A stretch of DNA of 25,235 bases from the NCBI GenBank assembly GCA_002385665.1, contig DGDX01000123.1, positions 17,651 to 42,885 on the forward strand. Direction: 5' to 3'. The notes under the pieces are model-generated. The model worked only from the letters and a program-made list of their open reading frames with translations, was not told the DNA's origin and ran no database searches. Numbering within the stretch: the stretch's first letter is position 1; every line of letters begins with the position of its first letter. Shown here piece after piece: positions 6,773 through 15,185 of this stretch. The position numbers were made by a program, and so were the translations under genes. This DNA comes from Firmicutes bacterium UBA3941 (lineage in GTDB: Bacteria; Bacillota; Clostridia; Caldicoprobacterales; UBA3941).

Positions 6773-8134
6773 ATGAACCTTTCAGAATTGCCTATAGGTG
6801 AATTGTTAAATCTCCGTGGATTTGATTGTAGCTGCGGTAAAAAACATAAAACCGCACTCTCCCATCTTGAGATTGGCCCTGGTGCTTTGGATAACTTATT
6901 CTTTGTATTAGAAAAATATCAAGTAAAAAAGCCCTTTATAATATGTGATAAAAATACTCTTAAAGCTGCCGGAGAGATAGTATATGATATGTTAAACAGG
7001 AAAGGCATGGACTATGAATCCTATGTTTTTCCCCAGGATGAAGTTGAACCTGACGAATACTCTGTTGGTCAGATAATCATGTCCTTTGATCCCTCCTGCG
7101 ATTTTATAATAGCTGTAGGCAGCGGGGTTATTAATGATATTGCAAAGATCATTGCAAAGGCCTCAAGCCGTGACTATCTCTTAATTGCAACAGCACCATC
7201 TATGGATGGGTTTGCATCGAATTCTTCCTCTATGATACAAAATGGTGTGAAGGTTACAATCTATACGGTATGCCCTGTAGCTATAATCGCAGATATAGAC
7301 ATCATGAAAGAGGCACCTATGCTGATGATTCAAGCGGGTTTAGGCGATATGGTAGCTAAGTATGTCAGTATATGCGAATGGAGAATATCTAATATCATAA
7401 CGGGTGAGTACTATTGTCCGCAGGTTGCAGGTCTTATGAGAGCAGCATTGGAAAAGTGTGTTAATACAGCCTCCAGCTTGATGGATAGGGATCCCCAAGG
7501 TATTTTAAGTTTGACAGAAGGGTTGATACTTTCAGGAATAGCCATGAGTTTTGCAGAAGTTTCGCGGCCTGCATCCGGTCTTGAGCATTATTTTTCCCAT
7601 ATATTCGATATGAGCAAGTTGGAAAAGGGAACACCCGGTTCACTACATGGCATACAGGTAGGTATCGGTACGGTTCTCACCTTGCTAGTATATGATAAGA
7701 TGCGATTTATAAAACCTGATAGGGATAGAGCAATTGCCCATGTAGAGGCATTTGATTATAAACAATGGGAAAGCAGAATGAAGCGAATATTTGGTAAGAA
7801 TGCAGAGGCCCTTATTGAATTGGAAGGGAAAGAAGGTAAGAACGATAAGGATAATCATTCAAAAAGGCTGGAAGCTATACTTGGGAATTGGAGCAAGATA
7901 AAGGAGATAATAGAACAGGAGCTTCCTTCCTCCAAGTATGTAGAGAACCTTTTAAAGGATATTGGTGCACCGATCAGACCAAGGGATATTGGTATCAAGG
8001 ATGATCTTACTAAAGATGCATTTTTGGGCTCCAGAGAAGTGCGGGATAAATATATAGCCACCAGCCTATTGTGGGATTTAGGCCTCTTGGATCAATATGC
8101 TGAAGAACTGGTTAGGGAGATAAGGACTATATAA
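6773..8134 (+). CDS. araM: sn-glycerol-1-phosphate dehydrogenase (AraM/EgsA type)
   Basis: This enzyme reduces dihydroxyacetone phosphate to sn-glycerol-1-phosphate with NAD(P)H, the archaeal-type glycerol phosphate that some Bacillota make for unusual lipids. The 453-residue protein belongs to the iron-dependent alcohol dehydrogenase/glycerol dehydrogenase superfamily. It has the nucleotide-binding turn AVGSGVINDIAK (114-125), ATAPSMDGFASN (139-150), and the metal ligand set D192 (GLGDMVAK), H272/H276 (LEHYFSHIF) and H292 (GSLHGIQVG). The C-terminal helical domain includes a charged insertion near residues 343-365. The ATG follows GAGGAGA. No lipid or arabinose genes are adjacent, so the physiological role is not given by context. 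A 10-base inverted repeat (6654-6663 and 6733-6742) brackets its leader. Confidence 0.9.
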   Translation: MNLSELPIGELLNLRGFDCSCGKKHKTALSHLEIGPGALDNLFFVLEKYQVKKPFIICDKNTLKAAGEIVYDMLNRKGMDYESYVFPQDEVEPDEYSVGQIIMSFDPSCDFIIAVGSGVINDIAKIIAKASSRDYLLIATAPSMDGFASNSSSMIQNGVKVTIYTVCPVAIIADIDIMKEAPMLMIQAGLGDMVAKYVSICEWRISNIITGEYYCPQVAGLMRAALEKCVNTASSLMDRDPQGILSLTEGLILSGIAMSFAEVSRPASGLEHYFSHIFDMSKLEKGTPGSLHGIQVGIGTVLTLLVYDKMRFIKPDRDRAIAHVEAFDYKQWESRMKRIFGKNAEALIELEGKEGKNDKDNHSKRLEAILGNWSKIKEIIEQELPSSKYVENLLKDIGAPIRPRDIGIKDDLTKDAFLGSREVRDKYIATSLLWDLGLLDQYAEELVREIRTI

Positions 8135-8177
8135 CAAGATCACCTGCCGATAAATGAAATAGTAGATCTTTAAACCT

Positions 8178-8204
8178 TAAGTTTTCACCCCGAATCGTCG
8201 ATAT
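8178..8204 (+). promoter_or_regulatory. possible sigma-D (flagellar sigma-28) type promoter
   Basis: TAAG (8178-8181), 15 bases, then GTCGATAT (8197-8204) differs at only two positions from the Bacillus sigma-D consensus TAAA-N15-GCCGATAT. A TATAAT (8202-8207) overlaps it, but no good sigma-A -35 stands 17 bases upstream. A small hairpin (ATACCTGA/TCAGGGTAT, 8238-8259) lies just before the ribosome-binding site of the next gene. Confidence 0.45.
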
Positions 8205-8274
8205 AATAGGTAAGATAAGTAGTTAAGATTTTAATTAATACCTGATAAAATCAGGGTATAGGGGTGAAAATTTA

Positions 8275-8856
8275 ATGAATGTTAAATTTAATCAATCATA
8301 TATTTTAAGGTCAACTATTCCACAAATACAGAATACAGTAAAGGATAAACAAGACCTGGACAAGGGAAAATCCAATGACATTAATCGTGAAATAGTGGAT
8401 GAATATATACCCAGTAAAAATCAAAAAGAAGTTGTATATACAAACCATGCAAAAAGATATAATGCTGAGCTTATTGCCAGGCTAAAGAGAGAAAGCGAGG
8501 AAGCTCACAGCCAGCTAAGGGAATTAGTAAGAAAACTTCTGGAAAGGCAGGGCTTAACCTATAGGGATGCCCTAAACCCAAAAACCCAAATAGAGGTTGA
8601 TGATGCTGCCCGGCTGGAGGCCGAAAGGGCGATAGGAGATGGGGGATTATTAAGCCCCGAAAAGGTCAGCCAGCGTATAGTGGACTTTGCCATTGCCCTC
8701 TCGGGTGGGGATAGAAGTAAGATAGCCACGATTAAGGAAGCAATCGACAAGGGCTTTCGCGAGGCCGCTAAGGCATTAGGTGGGACCTTGCCGGAAATTT
8801 CCTACAAAACTTATGACCTAATAATAGAAAAATTAGACAGATGGGTAAATGAATAA
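8275..8856 (+). CDS. conserved hypothetical protein with C-terminal helical domain
   Basis: I do not firmly recognise this 193-residue protein. The N-terminal ~65 residues are polar and probably disordered. The middle (67-95) is a charged amphipathic helix. The C-terminal part carries LLSPEKVSQRIVDFAIALSG, then SKIATIKEAIDKGFREAAKA and a GGTLPEISYKTYDLI stretch. I associate this pattern with a loosely annotated family in Bacillota and sulfate reducers, sometimes labelled hydrogenase-4 component G or DUF5610-like; the label is not evidence of function. There is no signal peptide, membrane segment or cysteine, so it is likely cytoplasmic. The ATG follows GGGGTG by 8 bases. A sigma-D-like promoter upstream hints at a motility regulon, but no flagellar gene is in the window. 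Confidence 0.75.
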   Translation: MNVKFNQSYILRSTIPQIQNTVKDKQDLDKGKSNDINREIVDEYIPSKNQKEVVYTNHAKRYNAELIARLKRESEEAHSQLRELVRKLLERQGLTYRDALNPKTQIEVDDAARLEAERAIGDGGLLSPEKVSQRIVDFAIALSGGDRSKIATIKEAIDKGFREAAKALGGTLPEISYKTYDLIIEKLDRWVNE

Positions 8857-8965
8857 TAATATGAAACAGCCAATTCATAAAACTGTATAGAATGTGGTAT
8901 TTACGGCATTAGGATTGGAATAGATAATATTATGGAAGTATTAAAAGATAGGAGGTATTTAGTAT

Positions 8966-9892
8966 ATGGCCGATGAAGATTATATTTTGGTAACGGAAAC
9001 GCAAAATGAAAACAGTATGCACATTGATAAAGTGGATACTATAGACGCCCTAAGGATAATGAATAATGAGGATAAAAAGGTGGCGTATGCAGTCGAGAAG
9101 TCCCTGGATGATATAGCGCTAGCTGTTGATAAAATCGTGGAAAGAATGCAAAAAGGCGGGAGGCTCCTATACTTTGGTGCAGGCACAAGCGGTAGATTAG
9201 CCATACTGGACGCTGCAGAATGTCCTCCTACCTTTGGTACAGACCCTGAAATGGTTCAAGGGATTATGGCAGGGGGAAAAGATGCCCTGTCCATTGCTAA
9301 AGAGGACATGGAAGACCATAAAACAGAAGGCATCTTGGAGGCAGAAAAAAACAGAATAACAGAGAAGGACTCAGTAATAGGCTTATCTGCAAGCGGACAA
9401 GCTCCCTATATTATAGGGGTTGTCGAAGAAGCCAAGCGACGGGGCGCCCTTACTATATCCATAACTTGCAATGAAAAGTCGCCAATGGATGATATAGTAG
9501 ATGTAAAAATAAATACAGTGGTAGGTCCTGAGGTCCTAATGGGCTCTACAAGGCTAAAAGCAGGCACAGCCCAAAAAATGATACTTAACATGATATCTAC
9601 TACAGTGATGATAAAACTCGGTAAAGTATATAAAAACTTAATGGTAGATTTAAAGCCAAAGAACAGGAAGCTTGTGGAAAGAGCTAAGAGAATCATAATG
9701 CTTGGAACAGGAGTCTCCTATGAAGAAGCCGAAAGATATTTTGAACTTAGCAAAAGAAATCCCAAGCTTGCAATAGTAATGATAGAAACCAAGTCAGATT
9801 TTGATAGGGCACAAAAACTGCTGGAGGAGGCAGGAGGGTTTGTATCAAAGGCTATAAGTATCGCCGGTGGGACGGAGGATCTAACACGTTAA
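8966..9892 (+). CDS. murQ: N-acetylmuramic acid 6-phosphate etherase
   Basis: MurQ removes the D-lactyl ether from MurNAc-6-phosphate to give GlcNAc-6-phosphate during recycling of cell-wall sugar. The 308-residue length is normal. The N-terminal signature TETQNENSMHID is a variant of the usual TEQRNPxSxxID. The SIS-domain phosphate loop is GAGTSGRLAILDAAECPPTF (71-90) with the probable catalytic acid E85, and a second acidic cluster KEDMEDH (112-118). GLSASGQAPY and GPEVLMGSTRLKAGTAQK complete the sugar-phosphate site, and a C-terminal UBA-like helical segment follows. GGAGG lies 10 bases before the ATG. No murP, murR or amidase neighbours occur, so here it is an isolated recycling gene. Confidence 0.95.
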   Translation: MADEDYILVTETQNENSMHIDKVDTIDALRIMNNEDKKVAYAVEKSLDDIALAVDKIVERMQKGGRLLYFGAGTSGRLAILDAAECPPTFGTDPEMVQGIMAGGKDALSIAKEDMEDHKTEGILEAEKNRITEKDSVIGLSASGQAPYIIGVVEEAKRRGALTISITCNEKSPMDDIVDVKINTVVGPEVLMGSTRLKAGTAQKMILNMISTTVMIKLGKVYKNLMVDLKPKNRKLVERAKRIIMLGTGVSYEEAERYFELSKRNPKLAIVMIETKSDFDRAQKLLEEAGGFVSKAISIAGGTEDLTR

Positions 9893-9996
9893 AAGAAGTA
9901 AGGCTGAAATTTTGCATTTTTAGCAAGAAAAAATATATTGAACCAGTTAGTCAAAATATAATAATTTTATAGATCAAGACAGCTCAAGGAAAAGAG

Positions 9997-10944
9997 TTGG
10001 TTCAGTTGATAATTAGTGCCAGCAGAAGAACTGATATACCTGCATTTTTTAGTGATTGGTTCTTTAATAGGATAGCTGACGGCTATGTTCTGGTGAGAAA
10101 TCCTATGAATAGCCACCAGATAAGCAGGGTGTCCTTATCTCCTGAGGTGGTTGATTGTATTGTTTTTTGGACAAAAAACCCCGAGAGGATGATACCCGGA
10201 CTGGACTTGCTAAAGGAATATTTGTATTATTTTCATTTCACACTAAACCCATATGATTCTACAGTTGAGCAAAACGTGCCCAATAAAGAAACCTTAATAG
10301 ATACCTTTCTAAGATTATCTGAAAAATTAGGAGAGAATCGTGTAATTTGGAGATACGATCCGATAATTATAAGCCATGAATTTGATTTGGAATACCATCT
10401 TGAACATTTCGATTATTTGGCATCAAGGCTTCATAAGCATACAAAAAAGTGTATAATAAGCTTTGTCGATTTTTATGCAAGGGCTAAGAAGAAGCTAAAT
10501 GCAATGGATGCCAAAGAACTTAGTAATATAGAAATAAAGTCCATAGCTTCAAAACTGTCATCCATAGCCAAGGGCTACTCCCTTAAGCTAGAAACTTGTG
10601 CTGAGGTCATTGACTTGGAGAAGTATGGAATAGGTCATTCCAGATGCATAGATTCAGAACTGATAGGAGAGTTATTAGGTAGCAAAATAGATGTAGCAAA
10701 GGATAAGAACCAAAGGGCGGCCTGCGGCTGCGCAGCCAGCATTGACATAGGCGTTTATAATTCATGCAGCCATAATTGTGCCTATTGTTATGCCAATTAT
10801 AACAAAGGTGTTATGAAGAAAAACATCGATGCTTATGATGTAAACTCGCCCCTACTGTGCAGTAAGGTAGGGCCGGAAGATAAGATTTATGAAAGAAAAA
10901 TCCAATCCTACGTCATAAGGCAGCTGGACATGTTTAAATTATAA
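9997..10944 (+). CDS. DUF1848 family protein with radical-SAM-like cysteine motif
   Basis: A 315-residue member of DUF1848. The start region LIISASRRTDIPAFFSDWF is the family hallmark, followed by FWTKNPERM (57-65) and WRYDPIII (118-125). Near the C-terminus are CGC (243-245) and CSHNCAYC (257-264), i.e. Cx3Cx2C as used by radical SAM enzymes to hold a [4Fe-4S] cluster, but at the end of the protein rather than the beginning. The reaction is unknown to me. The TTG at 9997 is preferred because AAGGA lies 6 bases upstream; another in-frame TTG at 10006 is possible. It appears monocistronic, with only a weak promoter-like region before it. Confidence 0.88.
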   Translation: MVQLIISASRRTDIPAFFSDWFFNRIADGYVLVRNPMNSHQISRVSLSPEVVDCIVFWTKNPERMIPGLDLLKEYLYYFHFTLNPYDSTVEQNVPNKETLIDTFLRLSEKLGENRVIWRYDPIIISHEFDLEYHLEHFDYLASRLHKHTKKCIISFVDFYARAKKKLNAMDAKELSNIEIKSIASKLSSIAKGYSLKLETCAEVIDLEKYGIGHSRCIDSELIGELLGSKIDVAKDKNQRAACGCAASIDIGVYNSCSHNCAYCYANYNKGVMKKNIDAYDVNSPLLCSKVGPEDKIYERKIQSYVIRQLDMFKL

Positions 10945-11015
10945 CCTAATGTCATAATGCAATTTGTTCGATGGAGTTAACAATATTTATGATATAATTG
11001 TCCCGAGGTGGTCAC

Positions 11016-11390
11016 ATGTTTTTTATTATGGGGATAGCGTCTAAAACAGATAAACTTGATTTTAATCAAAATGTAATCTGTCCAAATTGTGGGCGTTATG
11101 GGCGGTATGAAGCATTCATGGAATATACAAGTCTTAGTTTGTTTTTCATACCAGTCTTTAAATGGGGTAAAAAATATTACGTGAAAACCAGTTGCTGTGG
11201 AAGTACATATTCAATCAACCGGGAACTTGGGAGGAAAATAGAAAGAAATGAAGATGTAACTCTGGAGGAACAGGATTTGCATATTATCAGACCAGGTTAT
11301 GATCATCGAATTAAGAGGTGTTTGAACTGTGGCTTTGAAACGATAGAAGATTATAGATATTGCCCTAAATGCTCGACTATCCTGGAATAA
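11016..11390 (+). CDS. small zinc-ribbon protein
   Basis: A 124-residue protein with cysteine pairs at both ends: CPNCG near the N-terminus matched by SCCGS about 40 residues later, and CLNCG with CPKC at the C-terminus. This suggests two zinc ribbons. Between them is FMEYTSLSLFFIPVFKWGKKYYV, a hydrophobic strand or membrane-associated patch seen in the zinc-ribbon family of small Bacillota proteins. The ATG at 11016 follows GAGGTG by 5 bases and is preferred over an upstream TTG at 10998. The function is unknown; the family is usually unassigned. A TATAAT occurs at 10993-10998 without a clear -35. Confidence 0.8.
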   Translation: MFFIMGIASKTDKLDFNQNVICPNCGRYGRYEAFMEYTSLSLFFIPVFKWGKKYYVKTSCCGSTYSINRELGRKIERNEDVTLEEQDLHIIRPGYDHRIKRCLNCGFETIEDYRYCPKCSTILE

Positions 11391-11475
11391 TCCTGGCTAT
11401 GATATATTGTCATATCAATTATGAGTGAGATTTTCTTAACATAAAAATAGACAAATAAAGCGGCAGGTGAAGATA

Positions 11476-12561
11476 ATGAATCATAATAATATCTGGGTGT
11501 TATACGGTGATGATCCAAAATCTATGGTACTGGAAATTCTCAATAAAGTGCAGCCTGAAAAGAATTTGGACAAGGATTCAAACATTGGTATAAAACCAAA
11601 CTTGGTTGTCGCCAAGCCATCTACAAGCGGAGCAACAACATCACCGGAACTGGTTGAAGGGATCATAGAATATTTTCAGTCAAAGGGTTATATGAACATA
11701 TCTATCCTGGAAGGCTCCTGGATTGGTGATAGGACATCGAGGGCTTTCAGGATATGCGGTTATGAGGATATTTCAGATAGATACAATGTACCACTGATAG
11801 ACCTACAAAAGGATGGTTCCATAGAAAAGGAAGTAGACGGCTTAAGGCTGAATATATGCAGAAGTATCTCACAAATAGATTATCTTATCAATGTACCGGT
11901 ATTAAAGGGGCATTGTCAGACCAATATAACCTGTGCACTTAAAAACTTAAAGGGGTGCATTCCCAACTCCGAAAAAAGACGGTTTCATACCATGGGTCTT
12001 CATAAACCTATTGCTTATTTAAGCAAGGCCATTCGGCAGGATCTCATAGTCGTAGATGGCATTATGGGGGATCTGAATTTTGAGGAAGGCGGAAATCCTG
12101 TCAGGATGAATCGGGTTTTGGTGGGCACAGACCCTGTTATGATGGACAGCTATGCTGCTGATCTGCTGGGCTTTGATTTGGAGGATGTTCCATATATTAA
12201 AATGGCTGAGGATATAGGAGCCGGTAAAACCGATTGGTCAGGCTCTGTAATAGAGCTAAATAGTAACGAAGGCATAAAAATCAATACGGACAAGGGCAGG
12301 GTAAGACAATTCACCAGGTATATCGAGGAAAGGGATGCATGTTCAGCCTGCTATGGAAGCCTTATTCATGCACTGGATAGGATGCAGGGAAGTGGACAAC
12401 TTAATAGGGTCAAATCGAAGTTCTACATAGGACAGCATTATAAAGGCAAAATATTGGATACCGGAACTGGTATAGGAAACTGTGCAAGGGGATGTCCTGA
12501 TTATGTCCCCGGCTGCCCGCCAACGGCAAGGGATATACTCCGACATTTTCAAAAAAATTAA
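11476..12561 (+). CDS. DUF362 domain protein with C-terminal cysteine cluster
   Basis: A 361-residue DUF362 protein. Family features are KPNLVVAKP near residue 41, the central INVPVLKGHCQTNITCALKNLKGC segment (about 138-161), and LVGTDPVMMDSYAADLLG (about 215-232). Many DUF362 proteins end in a two-cluster ferredoxin domain. Here that is replaced by CSAC (289-292) and NCARGC with a further Cys (336, 340, 347), which could bind one [4Fe-4S] cluster. A redox role is inferred; no substrate is known. ATG at 11476 lies 5 bases after AGGTGA; the upstream in-frame GTG at 11467 is within the ribosome-binding site. The stop codon overlaps that of the convergent Lnt-like gene by 4 bases. Confidence 0.88.
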   Translation: MNHNNIWVLYGDDPKSMVLEILNKVQPEKNLDKDSNIGIKPNLVVAKPSTSGATTSPELVEGIIEYFQSKGYMNISILEGSWIGDRTSRAFRICGYEDISDRYNVPLIDLQKDGSIEKEVDGLRLNICRSISQIDYLINVPVLKGHCQTNITCALKNLKGCIPNSEKRRFHTMGLHKPIAYLSKAIRQDLIVVDGIMGDLNFEEGGNPVRMNRVLVGTDPVMMDSYAADLLGFDLEDVPYIKMAEDIGAGKTDWSGSVIELNSNEGIKINTDKGRVRQFTRYIEERDACSACYGSLIHALDRMQGSGQLNRVKSKFYIGQHYKGKILDTGTGIGNCARGCPDYVPGCPPTARDILRHFQKN

Positions 12562-14033
12562 TGGAATAAGAATGGCGTTCGGATGATTTTCAAATTTATT
12601 CCTACAAAAAAGAATAACCCCCCAAATATTAGCCATTCAACATATTTTCCAATCACCAAGTATAAGGTTTTAGCCGTATTTAGATTAATCAAATAATCCA
12701 ACGTACCTATATGGCCATATCCTAGTTCCCCCAGGATACGGCCATTATCATCTATAATTTGAGAGATACCATCCTCATTGGCTACTGCAATGGGTACCCC
12801 ATACTCTACAGCCTCAATTATGGGGTAGTATCTATGGATATTATGGTATATTTCCCCAAATCCACTATCGTTAAATGGGGCTAATATTAGTTCCGCTCCA
12901 TTGCTTTTTAGTTTTCTAATTGTCCCTGCATTAATATCATAGCAAATTGATATTCCTAACCTGCCAAATTTAGTTTCATGAATCCCATAGTCTTTTCCCC
13001 TAGAATAAAACTTTGTCTCTTTAAACGGGACCAGATTTCTCTTTCGACTTATTCCCTTTATATTACCTTCCTCCATAAGCAAGGTGGATATAAACCTTTC
13101 CTTCTTTTCCTTTGTCAAACTGTTTCCTTCTGTAACAGTAAAAACTAAGATACCCCCTAATTTTTTCGAAATATCCATGAACCTCTCCCTATGTTCTTTA
13201 TCTATTTTATTGCTCGTATCATAGATACCCAGTTCAGTTTCGGGAAATACGACTATATCTGCGGTTTCTTTACTAGCGAGATTTATATAATATGCCAGCT
13301 TATTTTCTATGTAATCTTCATATAACATATTATCTCCTGGGAGATTATAACTTCCCTGAACTACTGCAACCCGCAGTGTTTTATCATAATGTACTTTGCT
13401 TTTTGATATTGCTAAATCAAATATATTAGGTATGACAATTAATAACCCACATACTACCAAAACTATAGATGGGATTTTCGCAGATTTAGGGTCTGTTATA
13501 ATTACCACTAAACTTGATAATATTAGCGTAATAATGGCTAAGAGCAAATGTCGACCTACGAGAGATGCTCCCCTTATAGTAAAATAATGGGTTGATATGG
13601 GAGACAAAAGGGGAATCATATGGATATTCCTTAATAACGGGATATTTCCAAACGCAAAATCGAATAAAAAGAAAAATATAGGGATTACACAAAAAATGTA
13701 TCGTGTTCCTTCCCACTTTATTAAGGTTTTATACGAAATCCTTCCAAATAGCTCACCTAATAAGACAGCTAATAAAATGCCTATGTAATGCGGAAAGATA
13801 TATTTCCATATGCCAAATCCCAACATAAGAAAATACGGTGTTAAAAAAGAATATAATCCAGCGCGGGTAATATATCCCTTTATAACAAGAAATGAAGCTA
13901 GAAGAATTCCCAAATAATAAAGAGTTCCCAATGAAGGTCGGATATTTCCCCCTATCAGCATTATCCCTGCTATTAGATATAAAATCGAAATACCTAGATG
14001 ACTATAAAAGTTTGTTTGAATATTACTACCCAT
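12558..14033 (-). CDS. apolipoprotein N-acyltransferase-like membrane carbon-nitrogen hydrolase
   Basis: The 491-residue protein has about six to seven hydrophobic N-terminal segments (roughly 12-205), an outer nitrilase-fold domain (about 218-445) and a last membrane helix near 460-483, the layout of Lnt, which N-acylates lipoproteins. The catalytic triad is visible: E265 in VVFPETELG, K331 in KRNLVPFKE and C364 in GISICYDI, with E339 matching the essential Glu after the lysine motif. Low-GC Gram-positives mostly use other lipoprotein-modifying systems, so the substrate could differ. The ribosome-binding site is weak (GGAG 14 bases from ATG). The coding DNA looks AT-richer than its flanks. 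Its neighbour on the same strand is a SpoIIM-like protein 114 bases upstream. It converges on the DUF362 gene with shared TTAA stop bases. Confidence 0.82.
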   Translation of the reverse strand: MGSNIQTNFYSHLGISILYLIAGIMLIGGNIRPSLGTLYYLGILLASFLVIKGYITRAGLYSFLTPYFLMLGFGIWKYIFPHYIGILLAVLLGELFGRISYKTLIKWEGTRYIFCVIPIFFFLFDFAFGNIPLLRNIHMIPLLSPISTHYFTIRGASLVGRHLLLAIITLILSSLVVIITDPKSAKIPSIVLVVCGLLIVIPNIFDLAISKSKVHYDKTLRVAVVQGSYNLPGDNMLYEDYIENKLAYYINLASKETADIVVFPETELGIYDTSNKIDKEHRERFMDISKKLGGILVFTVTEGNSLTKEKKERFISTLLMEEGNIKGISRKRNLVPFKETKFYSRGKDYGIHETKFGRLGISICYDINAGTIRKLKSNGAELILAPFNDSGFGEIYHNIHRYYPIIEAVEYGVPIAVANEDGISQIIDDNGRILGELGYGHIGTLDYLINLNTAKTLYLVIGKYVEWLIFGGLFFFVGINLKIIRTPFLFH

Positions 14034-14147
14034 TAGAGCTAGCTTTACTCCACAAAATAATCAATCATATTTTCCATCCATAAAAACGGAACTAAAGGGA
14101 TATATTGCAAAAGATATCAAAGTCGCCTTCAAACGCTTACCCAATGC

Positions 14148-14759
14148 TTAAAATCCTATAATCAGAATAGCTTCTATAAATGCCGACAGGACTAACATAG
14201 CTATACTTACTGCAGCCAAAATTCTTTCAGTAAAGTTAATACTAATTTCATTTAGCTTACTTATGCTAGACCATTCTTTTGCAGGGAAAGTTTCAGATAT
14301 GTACAATGATTTTGTAAGAGTAACCCCGCATATTAATGCATAAGACGTAGTTTCCCATAAACCTACCTTTAGATATTGTATATTGGCTTCTAGTACACTG
14401 GGAAAGGGGTATTCAAAAGAATTAGTTCCTGCTGTCCAACCGATCATGATTCCTTGGAATAATAATATTAATATCCCGGGCGTAACTATACCAAACCTTA
14501 CAAATATGTTACCCAAAGCAATAAGGAAAAAGAGTAGTAGATTATTAACAATAATAATGAAAAAAGTTTTGAATAGACTGTCTTCCGTAGAAACTGTATG
14601 GATTATATCAGCACCTCTGTTCCAAGCATCAAGGTTAAAATAATACGCAATGCCAAAGGTTATCCATAAAACAATCTGAAATAATACCCAGATCACGACA
14701 CTTCTTTTCAATGGCCCCATCTCATATAGTGTTATTTTCGGTTTTGGGTTTTTATACAT
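14148..14759 (-). CDS. SpoIIM-like (DUF95-type) integral membrane protein
   Basis: A 203-residue membrane protein with about five hydrophobic segments, near residues 20-40, 64-85, 92-112, 135-150 and 180-200. The arrangement, an asparagine-flanked helix (FFIIIVNNLLLFFLIALGN) then a helix ending in QGIMIGWTAG, a loop and WETTSYALICGVTL, resembles the SpoIIM/DUF95 family, whose founder supports septal peptidoglycan hydrolysis in sporulation. It is probably a paralog rather than spoIIM itself. ATG at 14759 is 7 bases after GGGGG; the ATG at 14765 is too close to it. A TATAAT on the minus strand (14864-14869) is a candidate promoter element. It likely shares a transcript with the Lnt-like gene. 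Confidence 0.65.
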   Translation of the reverse strand: MYKNPKPKITLYEMGPLKRSVVIWVLFQIVLWITFGIAYYFNLDAWNRGADIIHTVSTEDSLFKTFFIIIVNNLLLFFLIALGNIFVRFGIVTPGILILLFQGIMIGWTAGTNSFEYPFPSVLEANIQYLKVGLWETTSYALICGVTLTKSLYISETFPAKEWSSISKLNEISINFTERILAAVSIAMLVLSAFIEAILIIGF

Positions 14760-14994
14760 ATTCATACCCCCAAATTATTCAAATACGAAATATTTTTCCC
14801 ATGTTTAATTGGAATTGCCCATTTGGTGCTTTACTGCATTTTAGATAAAATAAAAAATCGGGTATTATATAAATATCCATACTCAAAGATCCTATTTTAT
14901 TATTTACAGTATAACAAGTATAGGAAAATAATGCAATAATTTTGGAGTTATGCTATTTATAGTATGACGATTATGAATATATGTAGCTAAAATA

Positions 14995-15003
14995 TGCTAT
15001 AAT
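14995..15003 (+). promoter_or_regulatory. extended -10 promoter for the Mrr-like gene
   Basis: TGCTATAAT (14995-15003) is a perfect TGn-extended -10, with no good -35. The expected start near 15010 leaves a ~175-base leader. The rest of the gap 14766-15185 holds AT-rich DNA, a 6-bp hairpin (15047-15062) and no convincing gene. Confidence 0.55.
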
Positions 15004-15185
15004 GTTTTTATGCAATTAGAAAAGAAGCCGCCACGGGACTGATCTTAACATAGGATTATGTTCTAGTTGTATATACTGATACGGTGAAATATTTATGGAA
15101 GGTAAGGCTGGGAGCTTGTATCCATCTCCAGAATTTATTTGTAGGGCTGAGACAAGGGATAAATATGGCAGTTGGAGGTAATTTG

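Noticed and set aside
15010..15042. Ten-codon leaderless ORF starting at the predicted transcription start
   Set aside because: No ribosome-binding site, no structural coupling; the coincidence of ATG with +1 is not enough.
15084..15185. Upstream N-terminal extension of the Mrr-like protein
   Set aside because: No ribosome-binding site at 15084 and the family N-terminus starts at the ATG at 15186 behind GGAGG.
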